Assembly: GCA_947484275.1 (NCBI GenBank)
Contig: CANKOY010000005.1
Span: 29,766 to 93,765, forward strand
Source of the DNA: Planctomycetota bacterium
GTDB taxonomy: Bacteria > Planctomycetota > UBA1135 > GCA-002686595
Length of the DNA stretch: 64,000 nt
Direction of reading: 5' to 3'
Below, piece after piece: positions 36,618-44,671 of this stretch. Within the stretch, counting starts at the first letter, position 1, and each line of letters opens with the position of its first letter. The translations under genes and the position numbers were made by a program. The notes beneath the pieces were generated by a model. The model did not search any database. It worked only from the letters and a program-made list of their open reading frames with translations, and had not been told where the DNA came from.

Positions 36618-37151
36618 TTGCGCAACTCGTTCCTCGCGACTGCGCTGATCTGCACGGTCAGCGCCCTGCTGTTCGCCGTACTGCGCTACGGGATCGAGGC
36701 CGCGGACGATTTCTCCGCGTTCAACCATCCCGCCCAGCCCTGGGCCCTGGACCTGCACATCGCCAGTTCCGTGGGACTCTCCGTCCTGTTGGGCCTCGTG
36801 TTCGGCGTCCACGTGCTTCCGCGTTGGAGCACCGAGGCCCGCGGACGCAACAGTGGCCGCACGCTCTTGGTGCTGGCCACGTTGATGGTCGCAAGCGGCG
36901 CGCTGCTGCCCGTGTGCGCCCGCGAAGTCCTGCGCAGTTGGATGGCCTGGATCCACGGAGTCTCCGGGGCCGCCTTCGCCCTGGGGATTCCATGGCACTT
37001 GATCCGAGTTCGCGCCGCGCGCAAACGCACCGTGCAGGGCACGGGCGATTCTGCCCTTAGGACAGAGGCTGACTTCTCCGCGCCCCGACTGCGCGCTCGA
37101 GGAGCTCCGCGGCCCCGTGCCAGCCTCGCGCGCGACGGAATTGCTCGCTGA
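36618..37151 (+). CDS. Four-helix membrane protein, probable di-haem b-type cytochrome
   Basis: About 177 residues from TTG 36618, 8 bases after the ApbE stop. There is no ATG in this frame near the start, and the TTG is the first usable codon. Four membrane helices are visible: SFLATALICTVSALLFAVLRYG, then HIASSVGLSVLLGLVFGVH, then LLVLATLMVASGALLPV, then WIHGVSGAAFALGIPWH. The second and fourth helices each carry a His near both ends (18 and 14 residues apart), which is the pattern of a bis-haem b-type cytochrome such as cytochrome b561/DUF4405-like proteins. No homology could be confirmed. The last 95 bases overlap the convergent kinase gene. Confidence 0.55.
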   Translation: MRNSFLATALICTVSALLFAVLRYGIEAADDFSAFNHPAQPWALDLHIASSVGLSVLLGLVFGVHVLPRWSTEARGRNSGRTLLVLATLMVASGALLPVCAREVLRSWMAWIHGVSGAAFALGIPWHLIRVRAARKRTVQGTGDSALRTEADFSAPRLRARGAPRPRASLARDGIAR

Positions 37152-37953
37152 TTTCGCTGACGAGTTCGCGGCGCGCGCGACCTGATGTCCCATAGCCGCG
37201 CAGGAATTCGGCACACAACCGTGGCGCGCGCGGCGCTTGGCCAGCGGCCTGCATGCGGGCCACGTGTCGCCAGAGCCGACTGAGGTTCTTGGCTCTCAGC
37301 TCCGCGCTCAGGCCCACAACGAATTTCGATCCATCGAGATCGATCAGCCACAGCCGAGGTTCCGCCGCGGGAAGCGTTGCGCCTTCCACGAGCACATTTC
37401 GCGGGGTCAAGTCACCATGCAAAAACTCGCGCCGATGCAAGTCGCGAACCAGCGCGCCGAAGGCACGCGCACAACGCCGCTCGATCGCCGGCGCAAGCGT
37501 GCCCCTGGAACCGCGCAGAAGCACGCTGCCGAGATCCACCGAGCCCTCTAGACGCCGCGAGACCAATTCGAGTTCCCAGGTCCCCCCACGACTCTTCCTG
37601 GCTCGCGCTGCGACGACCTCAGGAACGCGAAAGCCCAATGCGATCAGGCGGCGCGACAGCGCAAGCTCGCGAAAAGGACGCAGAGGATTCCAATAACGTC
37701 GGCCAGTGAGCCAACGCAGAAGTCCCCCGTGGGCGAAGTAGCGCACGAGAAAGCGCTGATCCCCCACAACGATCTCCCCCAGTGGGTTCCTGCCCGCAAG
37801 TTCCGAGGCTGGAAGCTCCGCGAGAGAATTCAAACTGAATCCTGCCGCGGCCAGGGGCGCCGCCAGATCGCCGCGCGCACTGAACACAGCACGTGATGTG
37901 CGCTGTGTGAGGATGTCCGCGGGCAGACGCTCGAGCTCCGACCAATCGGTCAT
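37057..37953 (-). CDS. Lipopolysaccharide kinase (InaA/KdkA-like)
   Basis: 298 residues from ATG 37953 (MTDWSELERLPADILTQR). It is a small protein-kinase-like fold: YFAHGGLLRWLTGRRYWNP near the N-terminal lobe, the catalytic loop FLHGDLTPRNVLV (His-Gly-Asp) and metal site WLIDLDGSKF. This combination is typical of the WaaP/InaA/KdkA group, which phosphorylates heptose or Kdo in LPS. The next gene in the other direction is a heptosyltransferase-type protein, which fits. The 95-base overlap with the plus-strand membrane gene is at its 3' end. A TAGACT -10-like element (37965-37970) precedes the start. Confidence 0.75.
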   Translation of the reverse strand: MTDWSELERLPADILTQRTSRAVFSARGDLAAPLAAAGFSLNSLAELPASELAGRNPLGEIVVGDQRFLVRYFAHGGLLRWLTGRRYWNPLRPFRELALSRRLIALGFRVPEVVAARARKSRGGTWELELVSRRLEGSVDLGSVLLRGSRGTLAPAIERRCARAFGALVRDLHRREFLHGDLTPRNVLVEGATLPAAEPRLWLIDLDGSKFVVGLSAELRAKNLSRLWRHVARMQAAGQAPRAPRLCAEFLRGYGTSGRARRELVSEISEQFRRARGWHGAAELLERAVGARRSQPLS

Positions 37954-37964
37954 GCGATGGGCGG

Positions 37965-37970
37965 AGTCTA
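37965..37970 (-). promoter_or_regulatory. -10-like element before the LPS kinase gene
   Basis: TAGACT on the minus strand within ACACTAGACT, ending 11 bases before ATG 37953. It shares its ACACTA core with the elements before cysS and glyS. Confidence 0.35.
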
Positions 37971-38135
37971 GTGTCCGGCTCCTGAAGAGCAGTGGCAAAA
38001 GCACCCCGGCAGCGGCTCGACGCCCACCTGCCGCGCCTCCGAGGCGAAGAAATCTCCCCAGTGCCGTCCGTGGAACACATTCCGATCCGTGTCCAGGCTC
38101 CCCTCGCTGGCGCGGATCGCGCAAACTCACGGCCC

Positions 38136-39167
38136 ATGGGGACTGCCCTACCCGCGCGAATCCTGATCGTACGCCTCGGTGCCCTGGGGGATGTCGTCAA
38201 CGCACTGGCCTTAGCCAATGCGCTGAAGCTAGCGCGGCCAGACGTTCACATCGGCTGGGCCTGCCACGGATTGGCCCTGCCCCTAGTGACGGATCATCCT
38301 TCGATCGCGCGCGTCCATGTCTGGCGGCGCGGCAGCGGTCCGGCCGGGTGGATCGAAGTGCTGCGCGAGATTCGCGCAGAGCGCTATGACGTCGCCCTCG
38401 ACTTGCAGCGACTAACCAAGAGCGCGCTGTTGACTCGCCTCTCGGGCGCGACACGGTGCATCGGGTTCGATCGCAAACGCGCGAAGGAAGGCAGTTGGAT
38501 TTGGTCTCGGGAACGCGTGAGCGCGGCGAGCTTCGAGCGTCCCATGGCCGAACAGGCTCTGGACTTCGCGCGCTACATGGGAATCGAGGCGCCCGTTGTG
38601 GAGTTGGACCTGCCAAGGCACTCGGAGGCTGAGGCCTGGGCGGAGAATTGGCTCGGCAAGCACAGAGCTGCGCCAATCCTGTTGAACCTTGGAGCGACGA
38701 AGCCGGCCAACCGCTGGCCAGCGGCACATTGGGGCCTGCTGGCGCGTCGCCTCGGCGAATGGGGTCCCAATCCAATCGTGCTGACAGGCGGACCGGACGA
38801 TCGCTTGGTCGCTTCGGTGGCGTCGAAAGCCGCAGCCGCTCCAATCCTGGATTTGGTAGGCGAGACGAGTCTGGTCCAGTTGATCGCGCTCCAACGCCGC
38901 GCCGCCCTGGTGATCAGCTGTGACACGGGCCCGATGCACACGGCCGCCGCCGTGGGGGCACCGGTGCTCGCGCTGTTCGGTGCGGCCGACGAACGCCGCA
39001 CCGGTCCCTACGGGCAGATCCAGTACGTGCAGCGAACTCGGCCAGACTGCGCTCCCTGCGGCAAGCGAGCGTGTCCCCTTCCGCGGCACGCCTGCATGTT
39101 GGACCTCACGGTGGAGGCCGTGTACGAGGCCGCAGTTCGACGGCTAGGCGCGACTCAGCGACGCTGA
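38136..39167 (+). CDS. Glycosyltransferase family 9 (heptosyltransferase-like)
   Basis: 343 residues from MGTALPARILIVRLGALGDV; the longer frame to 37992 lies in the divergent region. GT9 motifs are present: LIVRLGALGDVVNALALANA at the N-terminus (the GDxV(x)s loop), LNLGATKPANRWPAAHWG, LTGGPDDRLVASV and ALVISCDTGPMHTAAAVGAP, the last being the ADP-heptose-binding region. A Cys-rich segment (CAPCGKRACPLPRHACM) sits near the C-terminus, as in many heptosyltransferases. It is divergent from the LPS kinase gene, so both probably serve LPS core synthesis. The donor sugar cannot be told from the sequence. Confidence 0.8.
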   Translation: MGTALPARILIVRLGALGDVVNALALANALKLARPDVHIGWACHGLALPLVTDHPSIARVHVWRRGSGPAGWIEVLREIRAERYDVALDLQRLTKSALLTRLSGATRCIGFDRKRAKEGSWIWSRERVSAASFERPMAEQALDFARYMGIEAPVVELDLPRHSEAEAWAENWLGKHRAAPILLNLGATKPANRWPAAHWGLLARRLGEWGPNPIVLTGGPDDRLVASVASKAAAAPILDLVGETSLVQLIALQRRAALVISCDTGPMHTAAAVGAPVLALFGAADERRTGPYGQIQYVQRTRPDCAPCGKRACPLPRHACMLDLTVEAVYEAAVRRLGATQRR

Positions 39168-39197
39168 ATCGCGCTCGGGCCGGAAGTCAGACCGCGA

Positions 39198-40646
39198 TCA
39201 GACTCCGGCGCCAAACCCCTCGGAAGGATCGCTCTTTCGCGGCTCGGGTTCCCGGGGAATCGGCGCGGGAGCAGGCTGGCGCGCCGGAGCCGGTGCCTGT
39301 CGCTGGCGCGCCGCGGGTTCCTCGAAGATTCCAAGGCCAAAGCCGGGACCGGCGGCAGCCTCGACCGGTCGCGCGCTGCGCTCGGGCGTTGCCGGACTTG
39401 CAGGTTGGGGCGCCACCGGCGCATCGCGTTCGGGGCGTGCTGACTCTCGCGAGCCGCGATCCTCGCGATACTCCTGTCGCTCGGGCCGACGGTCGCGTCG
39501 CTCCCCGCGATCGTCCGGACGGCCCCCTCGATTTCCCGAATTGCCGCGCTCGGACTCCCGCGTCGGAGCACCGCCATCGGAGTGCGAATCGCGGGGACCA
39601 CGTCCGGGGTGTGAATCGCCAAAGCCGGGTTGCTGCGTGTTCTCCTGGCGGCTAGGGGCTGGACGGCGGTCCTCAGAGTGCCCTCGGTTTTCGCGGGGAC
39701 CGCGCGAGGGAGCGGCCTCAGACTCGACCCAATCGGGCCGCCGCGCGGCCGGCTGGGACTCGCGCGAAAATTCGTTTTCGCGCGGACGATCGTCGCGGGA
39801 GCCGCGCCCGCCGCGCGGGGAACCGCTGCCGCCATCACCGCGACCTGCGCCAGCGGCGCGGGGATCGTGCCCGCCCATTCCATGTGCTGGACCGCGCTCG
39901 CGCTCCAGTGCTGCGGGACTGCCTTCGCCGAAACCCTCTTCCTCTTGATCCTCGGTCCCGCGGGGCTCGGACCTGTGTGCGCCGTGACCCCCATGATCTT
40001 CCCTGCCGCGCCCGCGTCCACCACCGCCGCGGGGACGGGAGCCGCCGTGCTCGCGCCGACCGCTAGGTGCGCGCTCGTCGAGCTCGACACCGTCGTGGCA
40101 GGTCTCGGTGAGTTCAAGGAACTCGGTGGGAATCTGGCCGGCGAGGAACAGCGCCTTGCGGTCGTAGAAGTTGTTCCCTTCTTCCCAGGCATCCAACGCG
40201 TAGACAGTGATCACGACGTAGTCGCGTCCCGTGCGCCGCCCGCTCTCCTTTGCGTCGTCGGAACTCAGGGCGAGGTGCAAGAAACGGCGCCGCCCGCCGC
40301 GGAGGCCGTATTGCATGGCCCGATCCGCATCGCGGGCGGAGATTCCAACGAACAGGAGTTCGGGCGGCCGGGTCGGCTCGCCAGGCTCCACATCGATCGA
40401 GTGGCCGTACAGGGCCCTCACGCGGCTGCCGACGATCTCATAGCGCGGCCGATCACCGGACCTGATCGCCGTTTCGAGATCACCCAGGGTCACCGGTTCC
40501 CCGAGGCGCTCGTTGAGTGCCTGGACGATGCGTTCAGCATCCCCGTAGCCGTGAGCATCGAGCTCCAGATCGAACTCCCCCGGCTGGTGGCGGAGCATGT
40601 AGGCGAGGGAGCGGGTAATGCGTTCGATCAGGGCAGGGTGCGTCAT
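39198..40646 (-). CDS. kptA: RNA 2'-phosphotransferase Tpt1/KptA with long disordered tail
   Basis: 482 residues. KptA/Tpt1 transfers a 2'-phosphate from RNA to NAD+. The catalytic part covers 1-190: SLAYMLRHQPGEFDLELDAHGYGD holds the Arg-His pair (Arg19, His20), followed by RPRYEIVGSRVRALYGHSID and FLHLALSSDDA, with NNFYDRKALFLAG later. The usual HGT of the second half reads VGI here, so one conserved His is absent. Residues 195-482 are low-complexity and rich in Arg, Gly, Asp, Glu, Ser and Pro with many RGG, RDR and RER clusters, resembling RNA-binding disordered tails. Typical bacterial KptA is about 180-200 residues, so this tail is unusual. Confidence 0.8.
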   Translation of the reverse strand: MTHPALIERITRSLAYMLRHQPGEFDLELDAHGYGDAERIVQALNERLGEPVTLGDLETAIRSGDRPRYEIVGSRVRALYGHSIDVEPGEPTRPPELLFVGISARDADRAMQYGLRGGRRRFLHLALSSDDAKESGRRTGRDYVVITVYALDAWEEGNNFYDRKALFLAGQIPTEFLELTETCHDGVELDERAPSGRREHGGSRPRGGGGRGRGREDHGGHGAHRSEPRGTEDQEEEGFGEGSPAALERERGPAHGMGGHDPRAAGAGRGDGGSGSPRGGRGSRDDRPRENEFSRESQPAARRPDWVESEAAPSRGPRENRGHSEDRRPAPSRQENTQQPGFGDSHPGRGPRDSHSDGGAPTRESERGNSGNRGGRPDDRGERRDRRPERQEYREDRGSRESARPERDAPVAPQPASPATPERSARPVEAAAGPGFGLGIFEEPAARQRQAPAPARQPAPAPIPREPEPRKSDPSEGFGAGV

Positions 40647-41408
40647 TCGACTCGAGTGAGGGAAGCGATCTGTATTCGGGGACGCTGCGCCGCCATCCGA
40701 GTCGGGGTGCGCGGCAACTCTCGCGCTTAGCGAGGGCGCCAGCCCGAATCAGAGGCGGCTCGGATCGATGTCCGAGCGCCTCACGAATCGAGGCCGAAAT
40801 AGGCGCCCGATCCGCTTGGAGGGCGAGAGCTTAGCACTCCGCAGGGTCGATGTGGACAGGCCGGTGACCCTGAGTTTCCGCTGAGGGCCCCGCGCCCGCG
40901 GAAAAGGCGCCCGCGTCGGGCTGAGCGCTGGACGTCGGGACAACGCGCGCGATCGACGGTGGCGCGCAGGGGGCCTTCCTGGCCGCCGACCTGCGCTTTC
41001 GAAGCGCGATGCGAGCTCACCGAAGCATGCTCAGCCGATGCAGGGGATCTTCCCGCGGCCTCGACGGCAGGAGGCTTCGCCCCCTCGGCCTGCGACGCCG
41101 GGGAAAAGAGGCGGCGCCCGGACTGCTCGCAAGGAGCAGGACGGGCGCCGCAGGAGGGGCGCGCCCGCAGCCCCCGCCGCGAGCGCGCGAATTGGCGGGT
41201 CCCACACCACCAATCCTTTTCTGAGTTGTTCGTTCAGGCCGCTGCCAGTACCGCATTCCTTGGGTTCAGGTCCTGACATCCCTGTCCAGATGTCCCGGGC
41301 TTAGGGCCTGCCAGCCCCGAACCCGATTTCCGTCTTGGGGCTCTGAAGGGAGCCGGAGCCCACATGGGTCCGAACCCCGCCCTGCCCCTGAATCGAGAGC
41401 TTCCTAGA
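40647..41408. other. Non-coding stretch
   Basis: 762 bases without a convincing gene. It holds a strong hairpin at 41111-41151 and a weaker GGGCTC/GAGCCC inverted repeat near 41330-41360. No RNase P, tmRNA, SRP or tRNA signature was found on either strand. Short frames here lack family features. Confidence 0.6.
41111..41151. other. Long GC-rich hairpin of unknown role
   Basis: GCGGCGCCCG (41111-41120) pairs with CGGGCGCCGC (41142-41151), and inside it TGCTC (41124-41128) pairs with GAGCA (41134-41138) around GCAAG. There are 15 pairs with a small internal loop and no T-tract. It may be a structured RNA or a terminator; neither is certain. Confidence 0.45.
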
Positions 41409-41693
41409 TCAGCGACTCCCCGATTTCCAGTGGCGCCCTAGCCGGACAATCCAGCGCACGCTTTGCTCGTGAAGATCAGCGATTGCCTGACGCGCGCCTG
41501 ACTCGGGCACGCGTTCGAAGCCCAGGGAATTCAACCCCTGAAGGAAGCGATCAGATCCTCGCACATCAATGGTCCATTGATCTGAGGATTCCGTGTCCTG
41601 CCAGGCGAGCACCAAGGACCGCAAACGACGGGGCGTAGGTTCTCCTGCTGGCGAGCGCGGACGGTTCAATGAGCGTGTTTCGGTGGTCTGCAT
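41409..41693 (-). CDS. Small hypothetical protein
   Basis: 94 residues starting MQTTETRSLNRPRSPAGEPT. The upstream sequence on the minus strand is AGGGGAAGGAAC just before the ATG, giving a purine-rich ribosome-binding-like site. The C-terminal half looks folded (WQDTESSDQWTIDVRGSD, LNSLGFERVPESGARQAIAD). Base composition here is less GC-rich than in neighbouring genes. No family is recognised, and it could be a chance frame. A GGGCTC/GAGCCC inverted repeat lies shortly downstream. Confidence 0.4.
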   Translation of the reverse strand: MQTTETRSLNRPRSPAGEPTPRRLRSLVLAWQDTESSDQWTIDVRGSDRFLQGLNSLGFERVPESGARQAIADLHEQSVRWIVRLGRHWKSGSR

Positions 41694-42066
41694 GTTCCTT
41701 CCCCTATCGGATCGTCTGTGGCGTACCTAGCGCACTTCGTCGATCCGCCCCGAGAATTCTCCCGAGTTGGCGAAGTTCAGCGACTACGTCGCCGGTACCT
41801 GAACGTCTGTGAGACGCTTGAGTTGGAGTGAGTCGTCCACAAGCTCGACTTTCCTTCGCAAGATTTGCGCAAGGCCACGAGAATCCGCGGTCGCCCCGCG
41901 GCGAATTCACGGTGAATTTACGCAGGCTCGGGGCACTCCCGCTGCGGAAGCGCCCTGAGCAGATCGCAACGCAGATCTGCAAAGTGGGCTCGCGCCCGCG
42001 AGCGGGGCCGCGCCCAGGCAACGCCGATCGCGACCGGGCTCCCAACCAAGTCGCCGTGGCGGGACC
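41694..42066. other. Non-coding stretch with a palindrome
   Basis: 373 bases between a small minus-strand frame and the minus-strand phosphatase-like gene. It holds a perfect 7-1-7 palindrome, AATTCAC-G-GTGAATT (41904-41918), but no recognised gene. The palindrome could be an operator for the small frame downstream or a chance repeat. Confidence 0.4.
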
Positions 42067-44484
42067 TCAGCGAGCCTGGAACTCCAGCGCTGGCATGTCG
42101 CAGGCGGCGGGAATCGCGACCCCCAAGAGCTTGAGTGCCGTCGGCGCAATATGCAGCACGCTGATCTGCCCCGGCGGCTCCGCCAGCTTCCGGTTGGAGA
42201 AGAAAATGCCGCGCACGAGCGCGGGGTCCACTGTGACGTGATCCCCAGACCAGTTCTTGTCGTTGGCCATGATCGTCGGAAGTGGCGTGAGCTGACCGCT
42301 TGCGTCGGATTCTGCGGACAGTCCGCCGCCGGAAGTCAGCCACGACACTCTGTATCCCGCGCTAAAGCACAGGAGCATGTCGGCCTCGCGATCGAGATGG
42401 GGTCCTGTGTGAATGTCGGCCATGACGTAGGCGCCGTGACCAATCTTCTCGCCGGTTGCCTTGTCGGTGGTGGCGAGGAAGTCGCGAGCGATCGCGTCGA
42501 GCACGCCGCGCGCTTCCTCAGGCGGCACGATGCCCTGGCCCTCGCGTCCCTTCTGGTTGATGTAGACCATTCCCAGACCCAGGCCATAGGCCTTGGTCTT
42601 GGACCAATCGACGAACCCGTTCAGGCTGTCCGCCCGCAACTTCTCGCCAGCCTTCGGGGTCTTCAGAACCAAGTAGCCGTGCTCAAGGAGCCAGTTGTTG
42701 ACGTGGACTTGATGTCGAAAGCTCTGGAAGCCGTGGTCCGAGCAGACAATCAAGGTGTCCTCCGGCCTGAGGTGCTTGGCGACCACTTCGCCCACCATGG
42801 CATCCATGCGCCGGTAGCTGGCCGGAATAGCATCGGAGAGCGCAATCTCCTGGTCGCAGAACGTCATGGTCTGCGCGGCCTCTTCCTTCGAGTACAGCGG
42901 ATGCAGCGGGTCGTAGTAGCGGTACATCATGTGCTGCACGCGATCGGGCGTGGACTCGCAGCTCATCAGCATGCGCCAGTCATTCTTCTGCAGGGCCTGG
43001 AGGGTCATTTTCTCGCGCCACTTCAGCGTGAACTCGATGTCCTGCATGAAACTGACGGAATCAATGACGTTGTCCTTCAAAGGCAAGTTCATGCAGGCCC
43101 AGCCCACAGTCTCGTAAGGTCCGCAGGCGTGGGCCAGTTGCGATGCAAACTCCGGCGGCTGTGAAATCGGCTGCCAAAACGGAGGGTGGGCCGGGTCGTA
43201 CTGCAGCGCGTCCACGTACAGGGAGACATGGGGATTGCCCAGGGAAAGCAACTTCGCGCGCACGATCGCCTTCACCTTGAGCAGCGGATTGAGCTCGAAG
43301 GTCAAGTGGTACCAATCCGACCATGCCCCTACTTTCAGGGTCTGGGTCTCGTGGCCCAGGGTGACCTCGGCGCCGTCGCTCTTCTTGACGATGACCACCG
43401 GCAGGGAGATGCGCTTCTTCTCTTCAGCTTTCAGTAGAGCTTCGACGTCGTCCTTCTTCTTATTGAGTTCGACCGAGGCCTTGTAGCGCAGGCCTGGATC
43501 GTCCAATTGGCGGTTCAATTCTCCCAGTTCGACTTTGATCCGATCGACGCTCCAGAAATTCACCGGCCCCGGCAGCAACGAATCGAAGCGCCCGTCGCGC
43601 TCGTCGATGCGAAAGACCACGCCAGCCGAATCCGTGGGCTTGCCGCCGTCGGCAGCGCGAACCAGGTAATCCTCGCTGGAGGTATAGATGAAGAAGGAAT
43701 TCACCGAGCCGCGCGCGTCGGGAACACCTAGACCCGCGAGCACCTTGGCGCCATCGACAGGCTCGCGATCGAAGGCCTGGGCCGCGTCGAGCACCACGCT
43801 TTGCACGCCGGCAGCCGCTGCGGTCTCCCAGAAGGGCGCGGCCTGAAGCGGGTTCTTCCAGACCGGGATCTTCGACGGCAGGTAGCCGCGCAGGGATTGT
43901 CCGCCAAGGAAACCGCCGACGCCGAGCACGAGCCCCAGTCCGATGGCGAGGGCGGGCCGCATGCGCAGCAGGGCGAAGACACCCAGGAAGAGAACAAGTG
44001 TCCCCAGTCCCACAGCCGCGCCCATGGTCGTTTTGCTCCAAGCGGGAATCGGCGGGGATCCGAGGGACTCCACTGGCGTTTCCACGGGCCCCACGAGATG
44101 CCCGAAGTCGGCGCTCGGGATCCCGTCGAAGTTCTTGTCGCGTGATTTAAGGAACTGTCGCCGGATGAAGCCCGGGATGCCGGTCTTGGCAGGATTCTGA
44201 CCGCTGTTGAGCGCGGCCCAGCTCACGGGCGACTCGGCCGGATTCGTAGTCTCCAGCGGCGCGAACGTGCCGCTCTCGCGCAACCTCGCGAGGTTGGGTA
44301 GCTGGCCCTGGTCCATCAACTCCTGTGCAGTCCTGGCATCGGCTCCGTCAAATCCCAGGATAATCACGCGGCCCTCGGCGGCGGGCACCTGACCCGAAGC
44401 CCAGGCGGGGAACACCATGGCCGCTAGAACGGTCAGGGTTCGCAGGGCGTGGAGTACGTTGAGTCGTCTGGGGAAGTCGATCAT
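42067..44484 (-). CDS. Alkaline-phosphatase-superfamily (phosphodiesterase-like) protein with membrane helices
   Basis: 805 residues with a signal (LRTLTVLAAMVFPAWASGQ). The superfamily core begins RVIILGFDGADARTAQELMD (metal Asp), then LETTNPAESPVSWAALNSGQ, where the Ser or Thr near SPVSW is the expected nucleophile, as in nucleotide pyrophosphatase/phosphodiesterases. The middle contains two membrane helices (TMGAAVGLGTLVLFLGVFAL and LAIGLGLVLGVGGFLGG, about 155-205). The final part has LIVCSDHGFQSF and a later His/Asp metal site. Substrate unknown. Membrane helices inserted inside the catalytic domain are not standard for the family. It is divergent from the next gene. Confidence 0.7.
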   Translation of the reverse strand: MIDFPRRLNVLHALRTLTVLAAMVFPAWASGQVPAAEGRVIILGFDGADARTAQELMDQGQLPNLARLRESGTFAPLETTNPAESPVSWAALNSGQNPAKTGIPGFIRRQFLKSRDKNFDGIPSADFGHLVGPVETPVESLGSPPIPAWSKTTMGAAVGLGTLVLFLGVFALLRMRPALAIGLGLVLGVGGFLGGQSLRGYLPSKIPVWKNPLQAAPFWETAAAAGVQSVVLDAAQAFDREPVDGAKVLAGLGVPDARGSVNSFFIYTSSEDYLVRAADGGKPTDSAGVVFRIDERDGRFDSLLPGPVNFWSVDRIKVELGELNRQLDDPGLRYKASVELNKKKDDVEALLKAEEKKRISLPVVIVKKSDGAEVTLGHETQTLKVGAWSDWYHLTFELNPLLKVKAIVRAKLLSLGNPHVSLYVDALQYDPAHPPFWQPISQPPEFASQLAHACGPYETVGWACMNLPLKDNVIDSVSFMQDIEFTLKWREKMTLQALQKNDWRMLMSCESTPDRVQHMMYRYYDPLHPLYSKEEAAQTMTFCDQEIALSDAIPASYRRMDAMVGEVVAKHLRPEDTLIVCSDHGFQSFRHQVHVNNWLLEHGYLVLKTPKAGEKLRADSLNGFVDWSKTKAYGLGLGMVYINQKGREGQGIVPPEEARGVLDAIARDFLATTDKATGEKIGHGAYVMADIHTGPHLDREADMLLCFSAGYRVSWLTSGGGLSAESDASGQLTPLPTIMANDKNWSGDHVTVDPALVRGIFFSNRKLAEPPGQISVLHIAPTALKLLGVAIPAACDMPALEFQAR

Positions 44485-44671
44485 TGGCTCGTCTGTTCGG
44501 GGGAAGGCGGGTCAGGTAGGATCCGGGCGGGTTGGGCCGACCGCGGGAGCCACCGAGGCGAACATCGGCAGGTTTCCTGGCAGGCTTGGCGTTCGGCCGG
44601 CAGCTATTGCGCGCGCGGCCCCCAGGGTGTGCCCTGGCCAGCGCGGCGCAAAAAGTCCTAAGCAGTTGTTG

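Noticed and set aside
39630..40730. Plus-strand frame of 366 codons
   Set aside because: It mirrors the KptA gene and its repetitive tail, with no family features.
41111..41151. SRP RNA or similar
   Set aside because: The hairpin lacks the SRP symmetric loop and GNAR tetraloop context; GCAAG within a fully paired stem does not match.
41300..41400. tRNA T-arm-like sequence GGTTCGGACC on the minus strand
   Set aside because: The stem arms do not pair and no acceptor, D or anticodon arm is found.
44417..44671. Longer start for the carboxypeptidase-regulatory-like gene
   Set aside because: The additional codons run through the divergent promoter region and are basic and unstructured.
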